A DNA stretch of 64,000 nt from Tachypleus tridentatus (GCF_004210375.1 NC_134828.1:24234400-24298399), one strand, 5' to 3'. Shown: positions 27,201-33,968, numbered from the stretch's first letter. Notes: generated by a model not told the origin, from the letters alone. Numbers and translations are program-made.

Positions 27201-29850
27201 ATGGGGCGTCAACCATAATCACTGTATTTATAACGATAATGTAATAAGTGTGTAATGGGGCGTCACCCATAACCACTGTATTTATAACGATAATATAATA
27301 AGTGTGTAATGAGGCGTCAACCATAACCACTGTATTTATAACGTTTATATAATAAGTGTGTAATGGGGCGTCAACCATAATCACTGTATTTATAACGATA
27401 ATATAATAAGTGTGTAATGGGGCGTCACCCATAATCACTGTATTTATAACGATAATGTAATAAGTGTGTAATGGGGCGTCACCCATAACCACTGTATTTA
27501 TAACGATAATGTAATAAGTGTGTAATGAGGCGTCAACCATAACCACTGTATTTATAACGATAATATAATAAGTGTGTAATGAAGCGTCACCCATAACCAC
27601 TGTATTTATAACGATTATATAATAAGTGTGTAATAAGGCGTCAACCATAACCACTATATTTATAACGATAATGTAGTAAGTGCGTAATGGGGCCCCATTA
27701 CGATTATTTATTTATTTACAGAATCGATAGATAAATTCAACTTGCAGTACAAGTTCCATATTCTTCGAAAACTGTGTCTATTTTCATATGCGATGTAGTT
27801 TACAGTTAAAAAACATATGAAGTCACACTTCTCTGCACTATCCTTTTTCTCTTATGACTCTATAATTATATAATTGTGGCATAAGTAAAATGTGTTTTAA
27901 AGTAATTATTAACATTTGTTACATAACACAACAGGAGCAAATGGTATCATAAAATTACCTTTGTGCGTGTACATGTGTGTGTGTGCTGAGCCACTGAGGG
28001 CTTCATCTTTACCTTTACTTCTGCTGTTGTTGTTCGCTGATTGTAATAAATTTACTGTCAGACGAAGAGCTTCAGGAAATCATTTCATCGTTTCAAGAAA
28101 CAAACCATCATCAAACAGTGGTTGACCCTAAGTCCAGAAAATTCTACGATATTGTTGTTGTTGAAACCTAATAAAACCACGTAATGTTTCACTGACATCA
28201 AACGACTTGCTTGTTTTCCTTACTTTTTCACAAATTCCAAAAAAACCTCCTGGTCGGAAGTTCCTTAAAGCCTAATTATTGTGTTAGTAAACGCGTTTCA
28301 ACCACATGATTCTTGACTCTTCAACCACCTAATTGTTGTCATCTCTCCTTGACAGTTATAGTTCCAACACTTCGCCAAGACAGAGAGGTCACAGTGATTT
28401 CCAGGTCTCCATCGCCAGAAGAAGATGTAGATGAATCTCTCAGAGAGCAACATTCTCGACGGTGAGATTTACTAAAATTGTTAAATTATAATGTAGTAGT
28501 TGAATTTCCATATATATATTCGTTTTAGATGAATGGGTTCAACATCCATCCTCAGACACAGTAAACAGAGGATTACTGATTTACTTCGTGCATTATAACT
28601 CTGGTTCCAAGAGGATGAATTTTCTCACAATTGGTTCACATCAAATTCAGAAATTAGATTAGTGCTTTTATAATTATTATTATTATCTTACCAATAGACA
28701 ACGTTGCGGTGAGATTGGAAAAGATAACACTAATGATTTTATTTCCTTACAGAAAACTTTCGTCGGTATCTTTTAAGGTAGAATTTGTTCTTCCTATTGA
28801 AGAGGAACCTTCTGACAGCATCAAGAAAGATTCAGATTCTGAAACAGAGCTGCCATTTGCTGAGGATAAAGACATTCAAGTCTGTGGTTCCCCTCTCAGC
28901 CATTTGTGTCCCTTGTCTTTCATGGACCAAGTGATTAGATATATTGATTCAGATAGTAGCAGCGAATCATCTGAATCGCATAGGCACCTGTCAGTCAAAT
29001 TCGACGACAGACCCGTAGAATCTGACGATACATCTTACGCCAAAGCCATAACAAACTACCCTAAATATTTCCAAATCAGTGACGTTGCTGTTGAATCTGA
29101 CGATACATCATACGCTAAAGCTATCACAAACTACCACAAGAGGGCGATAGAGAAAAGCGATTCATCATCGTTTGAAGAAGACACTGACAGATGTGCGAAT
29201 GGGAACATTTCGGAAGGTAGGATTTTCATAATCAAACAATAAAAGCGTATTCGATAATTCTTATTACTCACAGTTTTACTCTCCCGTAATATTTCACCAA
29301 ATAGAATTACATATATTGTTAAGCTGGTTATTGAAGTAGAAATAAAAAAATTATCGAACGCTAAGCATTAGCGTGGTAATGGATCTGCGTTTTCCTCTCC
29401 TCCCAAAATTCCAAGAGTCAGAAAACATTTTTTTTAAATGTATTTGTGATTATATCGTATATAATCTGTGGATTAATCTAGTCTATTGCAGGTTTAGCTT
29501 AGAATAAAATACAACTATATTAGCATGTACTATACATAGAATAACATGCGTTTTTCTTTATTATAGAGAGCGACACCTATCGGCAATTTAGAGTAAGTAC
29601 TAGCGGGCGAGCGAAAAGCTTGGGAACGCTACGTTCGAACGCAGCGCCCTCTAGCTATACAGATAGTGAAGCCAGTGCTCCTGTAACACACGATAGAAGA
29701 GTTAATTCTCAGAGATTCTCTCCGTTGATACCATACTTCAGCGAACTAGTGACTGACCAAACACAACAGAGAACAAACATCAAGGACATCTGCACTTCTC
29801 TGTCTTCGTCTTTTCCCTCTGTTAAATGTGATATAGTAGAGTATCTATAA
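2951..29850 (+). CDS. GABBR2: GABA-B receptor subunit 2 (3' part, 14 exons)
   Basis: Metabotropic GABA receptor subunit, a class C GPCR of the plasma membrane. In the known heterodimer, GABBR2 carries the G-protein-coupling helices and lets GABBR1 leave the ER through a C-terminal coiled coil. Fourteen exons with GT-AG sites and matching phases join to 2412 nt, 803 codons plus stop. Order: end of the Venus-flytrap domain ([12 protein letters not shown] motif), linker, seven helices ([58 protein letters not shown]), coiled coil, then about 280 residues of Ser/Asp/Glu-rich tail with no family match I recognise. The motifs match subunit 2 rather than subunit 1. The first roughly 380 residues lie upstream of the window. 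The introns are loaded with SINEs and minisatellites. Its 3' end faces ERCC4. Exon 1 start and the last exon's structure are the least certain parts. Confidence 0.93.
3548..3608 (+). CDS. GABBR2: GABBR2 exon 2: Venus-flytrap domain
   Basis: Acceptor TTTCTCTGCAG and donor GTAAGT. Encodes [20 protein letters not shown], which continues the G-x-V-x-F-R-N-x-E-R strand of the domain. Ends in phase 1. Confidence 0.92.
3812..3895 (+). CDS. GABBR2: GABBR2 exon 3: end of Venus-flytrap domain
   Basis: Acceptor TTATCCATCAG and donor GTAATC. Encodes a segment with [17 protein letters not shown] and IIWNG, matching the family's VKVGEY...IRFQG segment. Enters and leaves in phase 1. Confidence 0.93.
4817..5480 (-). 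pseudogene. Mariner transposase remnant
   Basis: Two overlapping minus-strand open frames. 5480-5139 carries the DNA-binding half: a GRKPSLDE linker, a second helix-turn-helix with [24 protein letters not shown], and [12 protein letters not shown]. 5158-4817 carries the C-terminal end with [14 protein letters not shown]. The segment between, which should hold the catalytic aspartates, is gone, and the halves are in different frames. It is dead as an enzyme. Confidence 0.9.
4817..5689 (-). mobile_element. Mariner-family DNA transposon, internally deleted
   Basis: TIRs of about 24 bp start TTAGGTTGTCCAGAAAT on the left and TTAGGTTGCCCAGAAAT on the right (inverted), flanked by TA on both sides as expected for Tc1/mariner target duplication. 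The element is 873 bp against roughly 1.3 kb for intact mariners. It carries a broken minus-strand transposase and cannot be autonomous. It sits in GABBR2 intron 3. Confidence 0.93.
6299..6452 (+). CDS. GABBR2: GABBR2 exon 4: linker and transmembrane helix 1
   Basis: Acceptor ATCACTAG, donor GTATAA. Encodes a short linker ([14 protein letters not shown]) and a hydrophobic stretch, [19 protein letters not shown], forming TM1, then the start of intracellular loop 1 (IRFRNQR). The exon ends in the second base of the Arg codon completed by exon 5. The frame reads past the donor but loses family similarity there. Confidence 0.95.
6453..7202. other. Intron sequence, nothing recognised
   Basis: AT-rich. 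A short direct repeat of ACTATAAATACGAGT occurs near 6810-6860. No coding exon or RNA gene seen. Confidence 0.5.
7203..7290 (-). repeat. SINE-V copy, inverted next to another
   Basis: Member of the second SINE family, here SINE-V. Its tRNA-like head reads on the sense strand roughly TACAGCGGTAAGTCTACGG...GGGTTCGATTCCCCTC, then GGCTTTGCTATAAG and a CA-rich tail. The TTTACAA anticodon loop would be Val-like. This minus copy faces the plus copy that follows, making a head-to-head inverted pair. Confidence 0.75.
7296..7405 (+). repeat. SINE-V copy
   Basis: Sense-strand SINE-V with B box GGGGTTCGATACC and tail GATGTGGTTTTGCTATAAG followed by (CA)n. Forms the second arm of the inverted pair. Confidence 0.8.
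7492..7608 (+). repeat. SINE-V copy
   Basis: Sense SINE-V with GGGGTTCGATTCCCCTCGG and CCGATGTGGCTTTGCTATAA, ending in a short (AC)n tail. The A-box side has lost the TCTACGGATT segment. Confidence 0.8.
7672..7917 (+). repeat. SINE-T copy, diverged
   Basis: Sense SINE-T with a decayed A box (AACCAGGTGCTTAAGG) and a shortened junction after the head. The body ends GCGCGAAATTCAAAAACC. Confidence 0.85.
8036..8580. repeat. Degenerate tandem repeat, about 85-95 bp unit
   Basis: Recurring GAGGCCTCACTTAGCAATCA / GATAAATGTCTAT / TATTTATTATAAATATGTCTGATTTTA modules spaced about 85-95 bp, with a related module near 7612-7660. An inserted SINE-V copy interrupts the series. Strong divergence implies age. 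Confidence 0.65.
8118..8236 (-). repeat. SINE-V copy, diverged
   Basis: Antisense SINE-V recognisable by AAAGCTACACTATTGGGTAT and the inverted B-box region (TTGAAACCCGG). Inserted in the degenerate repeat region. Confidence 0.65.
8604..8736 (+). CDS. GABBR2: GABBR2 exon 5: loop 1 and helix 2
   Basis: Acceptor TTTATTCCAG, donor GTAAGT. Completes Arg, then [11 protein letters not shown] (strongly conserved first intracellular loop), TM2 ([19 protein letters not shown]) and the start of extracellular loop 1, ending with the conserved Cys before TM3 (YICA). Confidence 0.96.
8737..9460. other. Intron sequence, nothing recognised
   Basis: No exon, SINE or tandem array seen. It contains one (T) run near 9262. 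Confidence 0.5.
9461..9690 (+). repeat. SINE-T copy, diverged
   Basis: Sense SINE-T with a decayed head. An internal deletion removes part of the CTGCCTTCCCTCTAGTCTTAC segment. Confidence 0.85.
9793..10063 (+). repeat. SINE-T copy, full length
   Basis: Sense copy, complete from GGCCCGACATGG to GCGCGAAATTCAAAACAAG, with CTCGTAA anticodon loop. Confidence 0.9.
10297..10404 (+). CDS. GABBR2: GABBR2 exon 6: helix 3 and loop 2
   Basis: Acceptor TTTTATAG, donor GTAAGG, phase 0 at both ends. Encodes TM3 ([18 protein letters not shown]) and the second intracellular loop with [10 protein letters not shown], one of the most conserved class C GABA-B motifs, ending IKLNKK. Confidence 0.97.
10590..11275. 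repeat. CTAACCCTAAC-rich degenerate array
   Basis: Modules such as AACTAACCCTAACTTTACCC, TCACCTAACCTTAATCT and AAAACACCGTAACTTTACCC repeat with roughly 55-75 bp spacing, clearest at 10990-11270. CCTAACCTAACCTAA near 10735 is three units of the arthropod telomere motif TTAGG on the other strand. An old SINE-V-like copy sits at 10766-10887. It lies inside GABBR2 intron 6, so it is not a telomere. Confidence 0.7.
10766..10887 (+). repeat. SINE-V-like copy, old
   Basis: Matches the subfamily at 33838 and 36776: CTGGCTCAGCCATAAG, AACACTAAAACCCG, then GATATCCCTTCGTGTAACTT and a CAAGCAAACAAG tail. Confidence 0.6.
11276..12152. other. Intron sequence, nothing recognised
   Basis: AT-rich sequence leading to the exon 7 acceptor. 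No exon or repeat family recognised. Confidence 0.5.
12153..12275 (+). CDS. GABBR2: GABBR2 exon 7: helix 4
   Basis: Acceptor CATCTTAG, donor GTAGGC, phase 0. Encodes [20 protein letters not shown] and [20 protein letters not shown]: end of loop 2, TM4 with the conserved W-Q-x-x-D-P, and the start of extracellular loop 2. Confidence 0.96.
12950..13221 (-). repeat. SINE-T copy, full length
   Basis: Antisense full-length SINE-T. Imperfect target duplication: CCTTTAATGGA on the left, CCTTTATGGA on the right. Confidence 0.9.
13551..13869. mobile_element. 319-bp element with 19-bp perfect inverted ends
   Basis: The ends TTAACACTCCTACGAAAAG and their exact inverse bound 319 bp. The interior holds CTGACGATGACCGAAGAAGG followed by TCGAAACGTTGTTC, a hammerhead-ribozyme-like core (CTGANGA, stem, GAAA), and a segment beginning TTTTCTCAGCCCAAACGAGC that recurs at 63391. 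Similar motifs are known from Penelope-like retroelements. The family assignment is my inference. Confidence 0.65.
14122..14232 (+). CDS. GABBR2: GABBR2 exon 8: extracellular loop 2 and start of helix 5
   Basis: Acceptor TATTTTTCAG, donor GTAAAC, phase 0. Encodes [20 protein letters not shown] (acidic loop with the disulphide Cys) and [16 protein letters not shown], the family's TM5 start (YAYKGLLM). Confidence 0.96.
14233..15223. other. Intron with two CRE-type palindromes
   Basis: No exon or known repeat seen. It contains two TGACGTCA palindromes (14429, 14473); the rest is AT-rich. Confidence 0.5.
14429..14480. promoter_or_regulatory. Paired CRE-like sites (TGACGTCA)
   Basis: TGACGTCA at 14429-14436 and again at 14473-14480, 44 bp apart, in GABBR2 intron 8. 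This is the consensus for CREB/ATF bZIP factors. Function is inferred from the motif only. Confidence 0.35.
15224..15448 (+). CDS. GABBR2: GABBR2 exon 9: helices 5 to 7
   Basis: Acceptor CGTTTTCAG, donor GTGAGA, phase 0. Encodes [40 protein letters not shown] (TM6), [20 protein letters not shown] and [11 protein letters not shown] (TM7 and the start of the cytoplasmic tail). The best-conserved exon in the window. Confidence 0.98.
15712..15955. repeat. Minisatellite, 29-30 bp unit, about 8 copies
   Basis: Units built on GTACAGTATGGGCTACTGTT followed by AAAAAGGAA or AACAAGGAT; divergence rises towards the 3' end. About 260 bp downstream of exon 9, in intron 9. Confidence 0.9.
16440..16590. repeat. 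Minisatellite, about 46-bp unit, 3 copies
   Basis: Three units with CAGTAATCAGCCATAATG and CATATTCCCTGGTAG, nearly identical. Confidence 0.85.
16641..16913 (+). repeat. SINE-T copy, full length
   Basis: Complete sense copy with a long A tail. It abuts the truncated repeat-family ORF remnant, and the similarity of that remnant stops at the SINE tail. Confidence 0.9.
16914..18235 (-). pseudogene. Decayed repeat-family ORF (uncharacterised TE-associated protein)
   Basis: On the minus strand, several blocks in different frames read like an uncharacterised protein found in many near-identical copies in arthropod genomes and probably carried by mobile DNA. They are a block with [13 protein letters not shown]; one with [10 protein letters not shown] and [20 protein letters not shown]; a [12 protein letters not shown] block; and 17341-17009 with [40 protein letters not shown], then LDKFK and a stop. 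Frameshifts and stops show it is dead, and its C-terminal part is cut off by the SINE-T at 16641-16913. I recall the family by pattern only and cannot name a function. Nested in GABBR2 intron 9, antisense. Confidence 0.6.
17968..18160. repeat. Minisatellite, 31-bp unit, about 6 copies
   Basis: Units contain GGTGCAGTAGGTACAGGTAC and ATCAGGTCCAT. The array expanded inside the upstream portion of the decayed minus-strand ORF remnant. Confidence 0.9.
18236..19118. other. Intron sequence, one CRE-like site
   Basis: No exon recognised. TGACGTCA at 18931-18938. Ends in the exon 10 acceptor (TATGTTTTAG). Confidence 0.5.
19119..19280 (+). CDS. GABBR2: GABBR2 exon 10: cytoplasmic tail, start of coiled coil
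   Basis: Acceptor TGTTTTAG, donor GTTAGT, phase 0. Encodes [20 protein letters not shown], a basic [12 protein letters not shown] stretch (RRTS fits a basophilic-kinase site; inference), and heptad-like [20 protein letters not shown] ending LEE, the first half of the coiled coil expected to pair with GABBR1. Confidence 0.95.
19640..21255. repeat. Minisatellite, 33-bp unit, about 49 copies
   Basis: Units of AGATCTCAGGATTCTAATAA plus AAACTGTTTATAC. Since 33 is 11 codons, a frame stays open for 357 codons ([11 protein letters not shown] repeated), but it lies between two proven GABBR2 exons and the variants (TATACA/TAGACA, CAGG/CGGG, CAGATG/CAGATC) ignore codon position. Irregular units at 20662-20730 break the frame. 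Confidence 0.95.
21702..21831 (+). CDS. GABBR2: GABBR2 exon 11: second half of coiled coil
   Basis: Acceptor TTATGTTACAG, donor GTTTGT (weak). Encodes [20 protein letters not shown], which continues the heptads of exon 10, then [20 protein letters not shown] and DIQ, ending in phase 1. It splices in frame to exon 12 at 28356. The 54-bp array starts at its donor. Confidence 0.9.
21832..27695. repeat. Giant minisatellite, 54-bp unit, about 108 copies
   Basis: Units contain AATAAGTGTGTAATGAGGCG, TCAACCATAACCACTG and TATTTATAACG(A/T)T(A/T)AT. The first, diverged unit overlaps the exon 11 splice donor: AAGGTTTGTAGAGGGGCGTC in the gene aligns with TAAGTGTGTAATGGGGCGTC in the units. 54 bp is 18 codons, so minus-strand frames of 313 to 569 codons stay open; the only breaks are small indels (near 22740, 24178, 24341, 25798). 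It fills most of GABBR2 intron 11. Confidence 0.97.
24180..26700. repeat. Higher-order duplication in the 54-bp array, period 1457 bp
   Basis: The marker unit with a 1-bp deletion (GTGTAATAGGCGTC) occurs at 24341 and 25798. Flanking variant patterns match over about 1.06 kb (roughly 24180-25243 against 25637-26700). 1457 equals 27 units of 54 minus 1. Confidence 0.85.
27696..28355. other. Intron 11 end; possible alternative terminal exon
   Basis: 28062-28171 has acceptor TTTACTGTCAG, is phase-compatible with exon 11, encodes [18 protein letters not shown] and ends VVVET plus stop, with AATAAA overlapping the stop. A weaker phase-compatible frame starts after TTTATTTACAG at 27721. Neither has a usable donor, so either would be terminal. 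This is not needed for the main transcript. Confidence 0.3.
28356..28461 (+). CDS. GABBR2: GABBR2 exon 12: cytoplasmic tail
   Basis: Acceptor CTCTCCTTGACAG, donor GTGAGA. Only the reading frame that follows phase 1 of exon 11 is open. It encodes [20 protein letters not shown] and [15 protein letters not shown], ending in phase 2. Acidic and Ser/Pro-rich; no family match recognised. Confidence 0.88.
28753..29216 (+). CDS. GABBR2: GABBR2 exon 13: acidic tail with internal repeat
   Basis: Acceptor TTTCCTTACAG, donor GTAGGA; continues the phase 2 frame ([20 protein letters not shown]). About 155 residues rich in Asp, Glu and Ser ([27 protein letters not shown]). A 15-residue segment, [15 protein letters not shown], occurs twice (29015-29059 and 29090-29134). 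The two copies differ at five third-codon positions and at no amino acid. Confidence 0.9.
29567..29850 (+). CDS. GABBR2: GABBR2 exon 14: C-terminus and stop
   Basis: Acceptor TTTATTATAG; phase 1 frame gives [20 protein letters not shown] and runs to TAA at 29848-29850, ending KCDIVEYL. Total CDS length stays divisible by three. A consensus donor, GTAAGT, lies inside at 29593, so an alternative 26-nt exon is possible. I prefer the terminal-exon reading because 86 further codons stay open and are Ser/Thr-rich like exon 13. The last roughly 14 codons belong to the first 127-bp repeat unit. Confidence 0.78.
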
Positions 29851-30205
29851 CTTCACACAGAGGTTCACTCCGTTGTGAACTGGCCATATAAAGAAGAAAA
29901 GAGGCCCCAGAAACACCTGCACGCCTTTATATTTGTCTTTCCTCTCTGTTAAGTGTGATATAATAGAGTATCTATAGCTTCACACAGAGGTTCACTCCGT
30001 TGTGAAATGACCAAATACAGAAGAAAAGAGACCCCAGAAACACCTGGACGCCTATATATTTGTCTTTCCCCTCTGTTAAGTGTGATATAATAGAGTATCT
30101 ATAGCTTCACACAGAGGTTCACTCCGTTGTGAACTGGCCAAATACAGAAGAAAAGAGACCCCAGAAACACATGCACGCCTTTATATTCGTCTATCCCCCT
30201 TTATC
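29806..30205. repeat. 127-bp tandem repeat, about 3 copies, over GABBR2 stop codon
   Basis: CTCTGTTAA(A/G)TGTGATATA recurs at 29817, 29944 and 30071, each followed by TAGAGTATCTATA(A/G)CTTCAC and a GAAGAAAAGAG...CCCCAGAAACAC block. The first unit carries the last GABBR2 codons and its TAA; the later ones would be 3' UTR. Confidence 0.93.
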
Positions 30206-30300
30206 GAGTGTGGTGCAGTCGAAAACTTACGATTTCAGACAAATTTAATTTGCCTATCATATTTTCCACTCGATCGATAGGATAATTAAAACTACATCTA

Positions 30301-30306
30301 AATAAA
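30301..30306 (+). terminator. Candidate GABBR2 polyadenylation signal
   Basis: AATAAA about 450 bp after the stop and beyond the 127-bp repeats. A further AATAAA lies near 30656. Chosen by position only. Confidence 0.35.
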
Positions 30307-30329
30307 CTACCCACATGATCAAGTCATCT

Positions 30330-31405
30330 GTTAAAATTAGTAGTTGACTAAGTTTTAAGACGTTCATACGACCAAGTAACGTTAAAGATAGATGCCTGAC
30401 TATGCTGTGTCTAAAACGACATTAGTCAAGGTTCATGTTTAACAGATTTACTCTACTTTGCCTTTAGCTTGGCCACATGTATAGCCGTCATATATAAGAC
30501 CTAACATCTATGTGTTTGACCGAAAATCCTTTTTTTTACCATTTGGAGAATTTTAACATATCGAATGGAAATCTACAACAATCTCAATGTTCCATCTCGG
30601 ATCATATCTTAAGGAGTTTACAACGTGGGCATGTTGTTACATTAAACACTTCCCAAATAAAATAATTACAATAACGTGGATTACTTTAAATCTGATATAA
30701 AACTCGTAACACAACAATGGGACTTTTGGACTAAATATTGTATCAACTGTGTGATCTATTTGGTATGGTTTAATATTGTGAAATTGTACGTTTGTCCACG
30801 TTTTTTTTATGTTTGTTACGCGGTTGAAAAGTGTACTTTTTGTGGAACCCTGGTTTTGGTACCCTTTATATAAAGATAAAAAACAAATGCATGTGCTCAC
30901 TCATCCGAGTTATTGTTGAAAGAACCATTCCACAATAATCCAAATAAGTTTAAGCATACGTTTTTATACCTAAAACAATCCTGCAGTGGAAAAACTTATG
31001 TGAAAAACCAAAACTAACCATACTGTTCATAAGGCCTAATCTAGGTTTCTCAAACTCATTACATTCGCTCTCATATCTCAACAATTACATAAAAGTAACC
31101 GTCAGAACCACTTGCTTGTAGAAAAAAACTTTGTAATTGTTTCTCTGTGACATTCCCAACCTCCGTGGAAACCTAGAATATTCAAAACTGGAACTTTAAG
31201 AGATCTTACATTTCCTTGAGCACATTTGCCTTTGTTACTCGAAATAACCCAATTTTCTATGATAAAAACAAATTATTGTTGTAAATACATGTTATATCAT
31301 AGTAATATTGAATATTATTTGCTTAAAACAGTTTCAGAAAAGTTGTTAATAAAGTATTTGATAAAATATGGCTCGTTTTTACTTTTATAACTAAAATAAT
31401 ATTTT
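30330..31405. other. Intergenic, nothing recognised
   Basis: No convincing coding frame, RNA gene or repeat family. The 60-90-codon frames on both strands near 30640-30900 lie antisense to each other and resemble nothing I know. Confidence 0.5.
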
Positions 31406-31407
31406 AA

Positions 31408-31600
31408 AAGGTATGTAGCTTGTTATTGTAGTGTGTGGTACATCTACTACGTATAAGTCGTCAATAGGGGATACATTTAGCTTGCTGTTGTGGTTTGTGG
31501 TACATGTAATACATAGATGTTCATCGTTAGTTGATGATGTATCTAACTTGCTATTGTGGTTTATGCTGCTTCGAATACACAAACGTTATTCACCAGTGGG
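31408..31600. repeat. Degenerate tandem repeat, about 70-bp unit, 3 copies
   Basis: Three diverged modules with (A/T)GCTTGTTATTGTGGTTTGTGG / GTACAT...ATAC / GTCAAT or GTTGATGAT. Confidence 0.6.
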
Positions 31601-33837
31601 TAAAATTGTTTCAAACTCGGTAAAAGCAAATATTTATGAACACTTTAACGCCAATGTGTTATTCTATATCGACGCCGTGAAATCTCCATAAAACAAAGGC
31701 ATAAACAGCGAAAATGTATTGATTTCTATAGAATAACTACCGTAAACTACAACGATAATTAAATCAAATCATAAAATAACATAATAAATGAAACAAACTC
31801 TCACAGATCTTGATATTCCAGAAAATGGTTCGATTCGCGCGTCCTCTTTAGTTTCAAACTGGCAATATACGGCTGAACAGAATCCATGAAACAGTGGAAA
31901 CTGGATCCTCTGATATGAAGTCTTCTAACAGCTTATTTCACTTAATTTGATTTTTCATTAACTAATTCACTAAGAAAATATTAAGTAAACAACACTAGGG
32001 AAACATAGATATTAAAGTGTGTTCCTCTTTTTAAATTCTTTTTCAGTAGAAAACTTAAATTAACAGAGTGAGAAAATGCATAACATCACCATTTAATAAG
32101 AAATTAGGTCAATTTAAGACCATGAAAAATAATATTTATGTTTATAAAGCAACGATACACTTAATACACTGTTATAACGTGATAGAAAAATATATGAAAC
32201 AGTGAGGGGAAAAAATGCCGTCTATTGTACTTGAATATAATACAGATTATAGCAAGAATGGGACAGATGTGCAATACAAATTAAAATCTCACATTCTGCA
32301 AACAACATATAAACTTTACAGACATTGTTAAGTAGTGAACAAACCAAATGCGGAGTAAGAAACCACTAAAACACTTGAGAAAGTTGGTAGATTAAACACA
32401 AACGTTCACAAAACCATAAATTTGTCAATGTGTCTATGATTGACTAACGCTGTTGGAAAGTCATAGCTCTCTCCTGCCTTTATCTCTTGTATATCTAAAT
32501 GTACATGATTCAATTACGTTACCTTGACCTAAAACACTTTTCTCAATTTTACTTATAATCTTGGTAATAACAATAACCATTTTGCAACACTACTAACCAG
32601 CTAACAATACATTAGTAGCCATATTCTGTGATTACGAGCATACTCTGTGAGTTGCCAGGTAACAGCCCGCCCTCATATCACGTGCATGTGTACGACTGTT
32701 TATGCACATGCGCAACATTACCAACCTGCAGCTGTATCATCTAGATTTAAAAAAAAAAAAAAACGTGGACTATGTAGATTCCCTAGTTCTAGGTTCTAAC
32801 TATTGTCTAACCTGTGAAAGTAAACGTTTCAGTTCTATATATCTGACTCGAGGATTCTGTGTTGGACAACGCAATTCTATCACAGCAGTGGGTGTCCTAA
32901 GAAAAAAGTCTCCAAGGTGAGGATGAATGCTACCACTGCTAAAGTCTAGCATGGCTTTGTTCGAGTGCTCTAGACTGAAAACAAGAGTGACAAGTTGCAT
33001 AATTTACCTTTGCATTGTTTTTAAACTAAGTGTGATTCAAGGAAACAGAACGAAAGACAGGAGAAAATCTTATGTTGATAACCTTAAAAAATATTTGTTC
33101 CAATGAAGAGAACATTCTACAAGTATAGAGAGAGGGTTAGAAACTGTAATTACGAATATGCGAAACAAGCCTCAGCCATTAATCCAACCTACAACCCAAG
33201 AAAAGGCTATGACTCCAGTTAGATGGAAGAAAATTATAGAAATCAAGATATGGCTCTGAGAAAAACTACGAGAAGAATAGGGTTAGAGTCCAGTCACTCT
33301 CGAGACTTAGTACAGAAATGGCAATGAAAAAATATAAAATATTTTTAAACTAAGGAAGAAGGAATGCAAGCAACAAAAATAAAGAAACAAGGTAGGAATG
33401 GACGGGATAACATTACAAAATTTGGTGTTTTCGACACAACCTTAAAGTGGACGTAGCCAACATTCTTCTCATTTCTACTTCATGTTTTACTTTGAACTTT
33501 GATTCATTTATAGACTTGAATGGAGTTTTATCTGTAGTTAATCCTTAATAAACACTCAACAAATTTAAAATTTTCAGAAATCAGCAGTTTTGATACTGTT
33601 ATTTTGACCCAACCCTTACCAGTAACAGAGATGTAATGTCTTCCACAAACAATAATATGACTGTTGGAACTTCCTGTCTCACTTCCGACATCAATCACAC
33701 CACTTATGACGTCATGCTTTTCGTTAATGTCACGTAATTTGTTTACACAATTACCAAGTTACAAGAAGCACGTACTTTGTACTTCGTTGTTGAAGCCAGC
33801 CATGGTAGTGGTTATGCACTCATAAGCAGGCCCCCAA
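31601..33837. other. Intergenic, nothing recognised
   Basis: AT-rich, without coding exon, SINE or tandem array that I can support. One TGACGTCA at 33707. Confidence 0.45.
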
Positions 33838-33968
33838 ACATCCCAGTGGCTCAGTTAGCAAAGGTATGTCTGCGGATTTACAAATGCTAAAATCCGGATT
33901 TCGATACCCGTGGTGAGCAGAGCACAGATGACCCATTGCGTAGCTTTGTGCTTAATTCAAAACAACAA
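33838..33968 (+). repeat. SINE-V-like copy (GTGGCTCAG subfamily)
   Basis: Contains CCCAGTGGCTCAG, a GCGGATTTACAAATGCTAAAATC anticodon-arm region, a decayed B box, then GTAGCTTTGTGCTTAATTC and an (AAC)n tail. Same subfamily as 36776 and 48019. Confidence 0.8.

Noticed and set aside
22739-27654. Minus-strand open frames of 313 to 569 codons with an 18-residue repeat ([18 protein letters not shown] type)
   Set aside because: They follow from a 54-bp unit divisible by three. They lie in an intron of GABBR2, the variants change amino acids freely (V/G, S/P, N/I, T/R), and no start context, splice signals or non-repeat part supports a protein.
27721-27797. Exon after TTTATTTACAG at 27721, phase-compatible with exon 11
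   Set aside because: It runs into a stop after about 25 codons without a donor or a nearby polyadenylation signal, and its residues look random; exon 12 at 28356 fits better.
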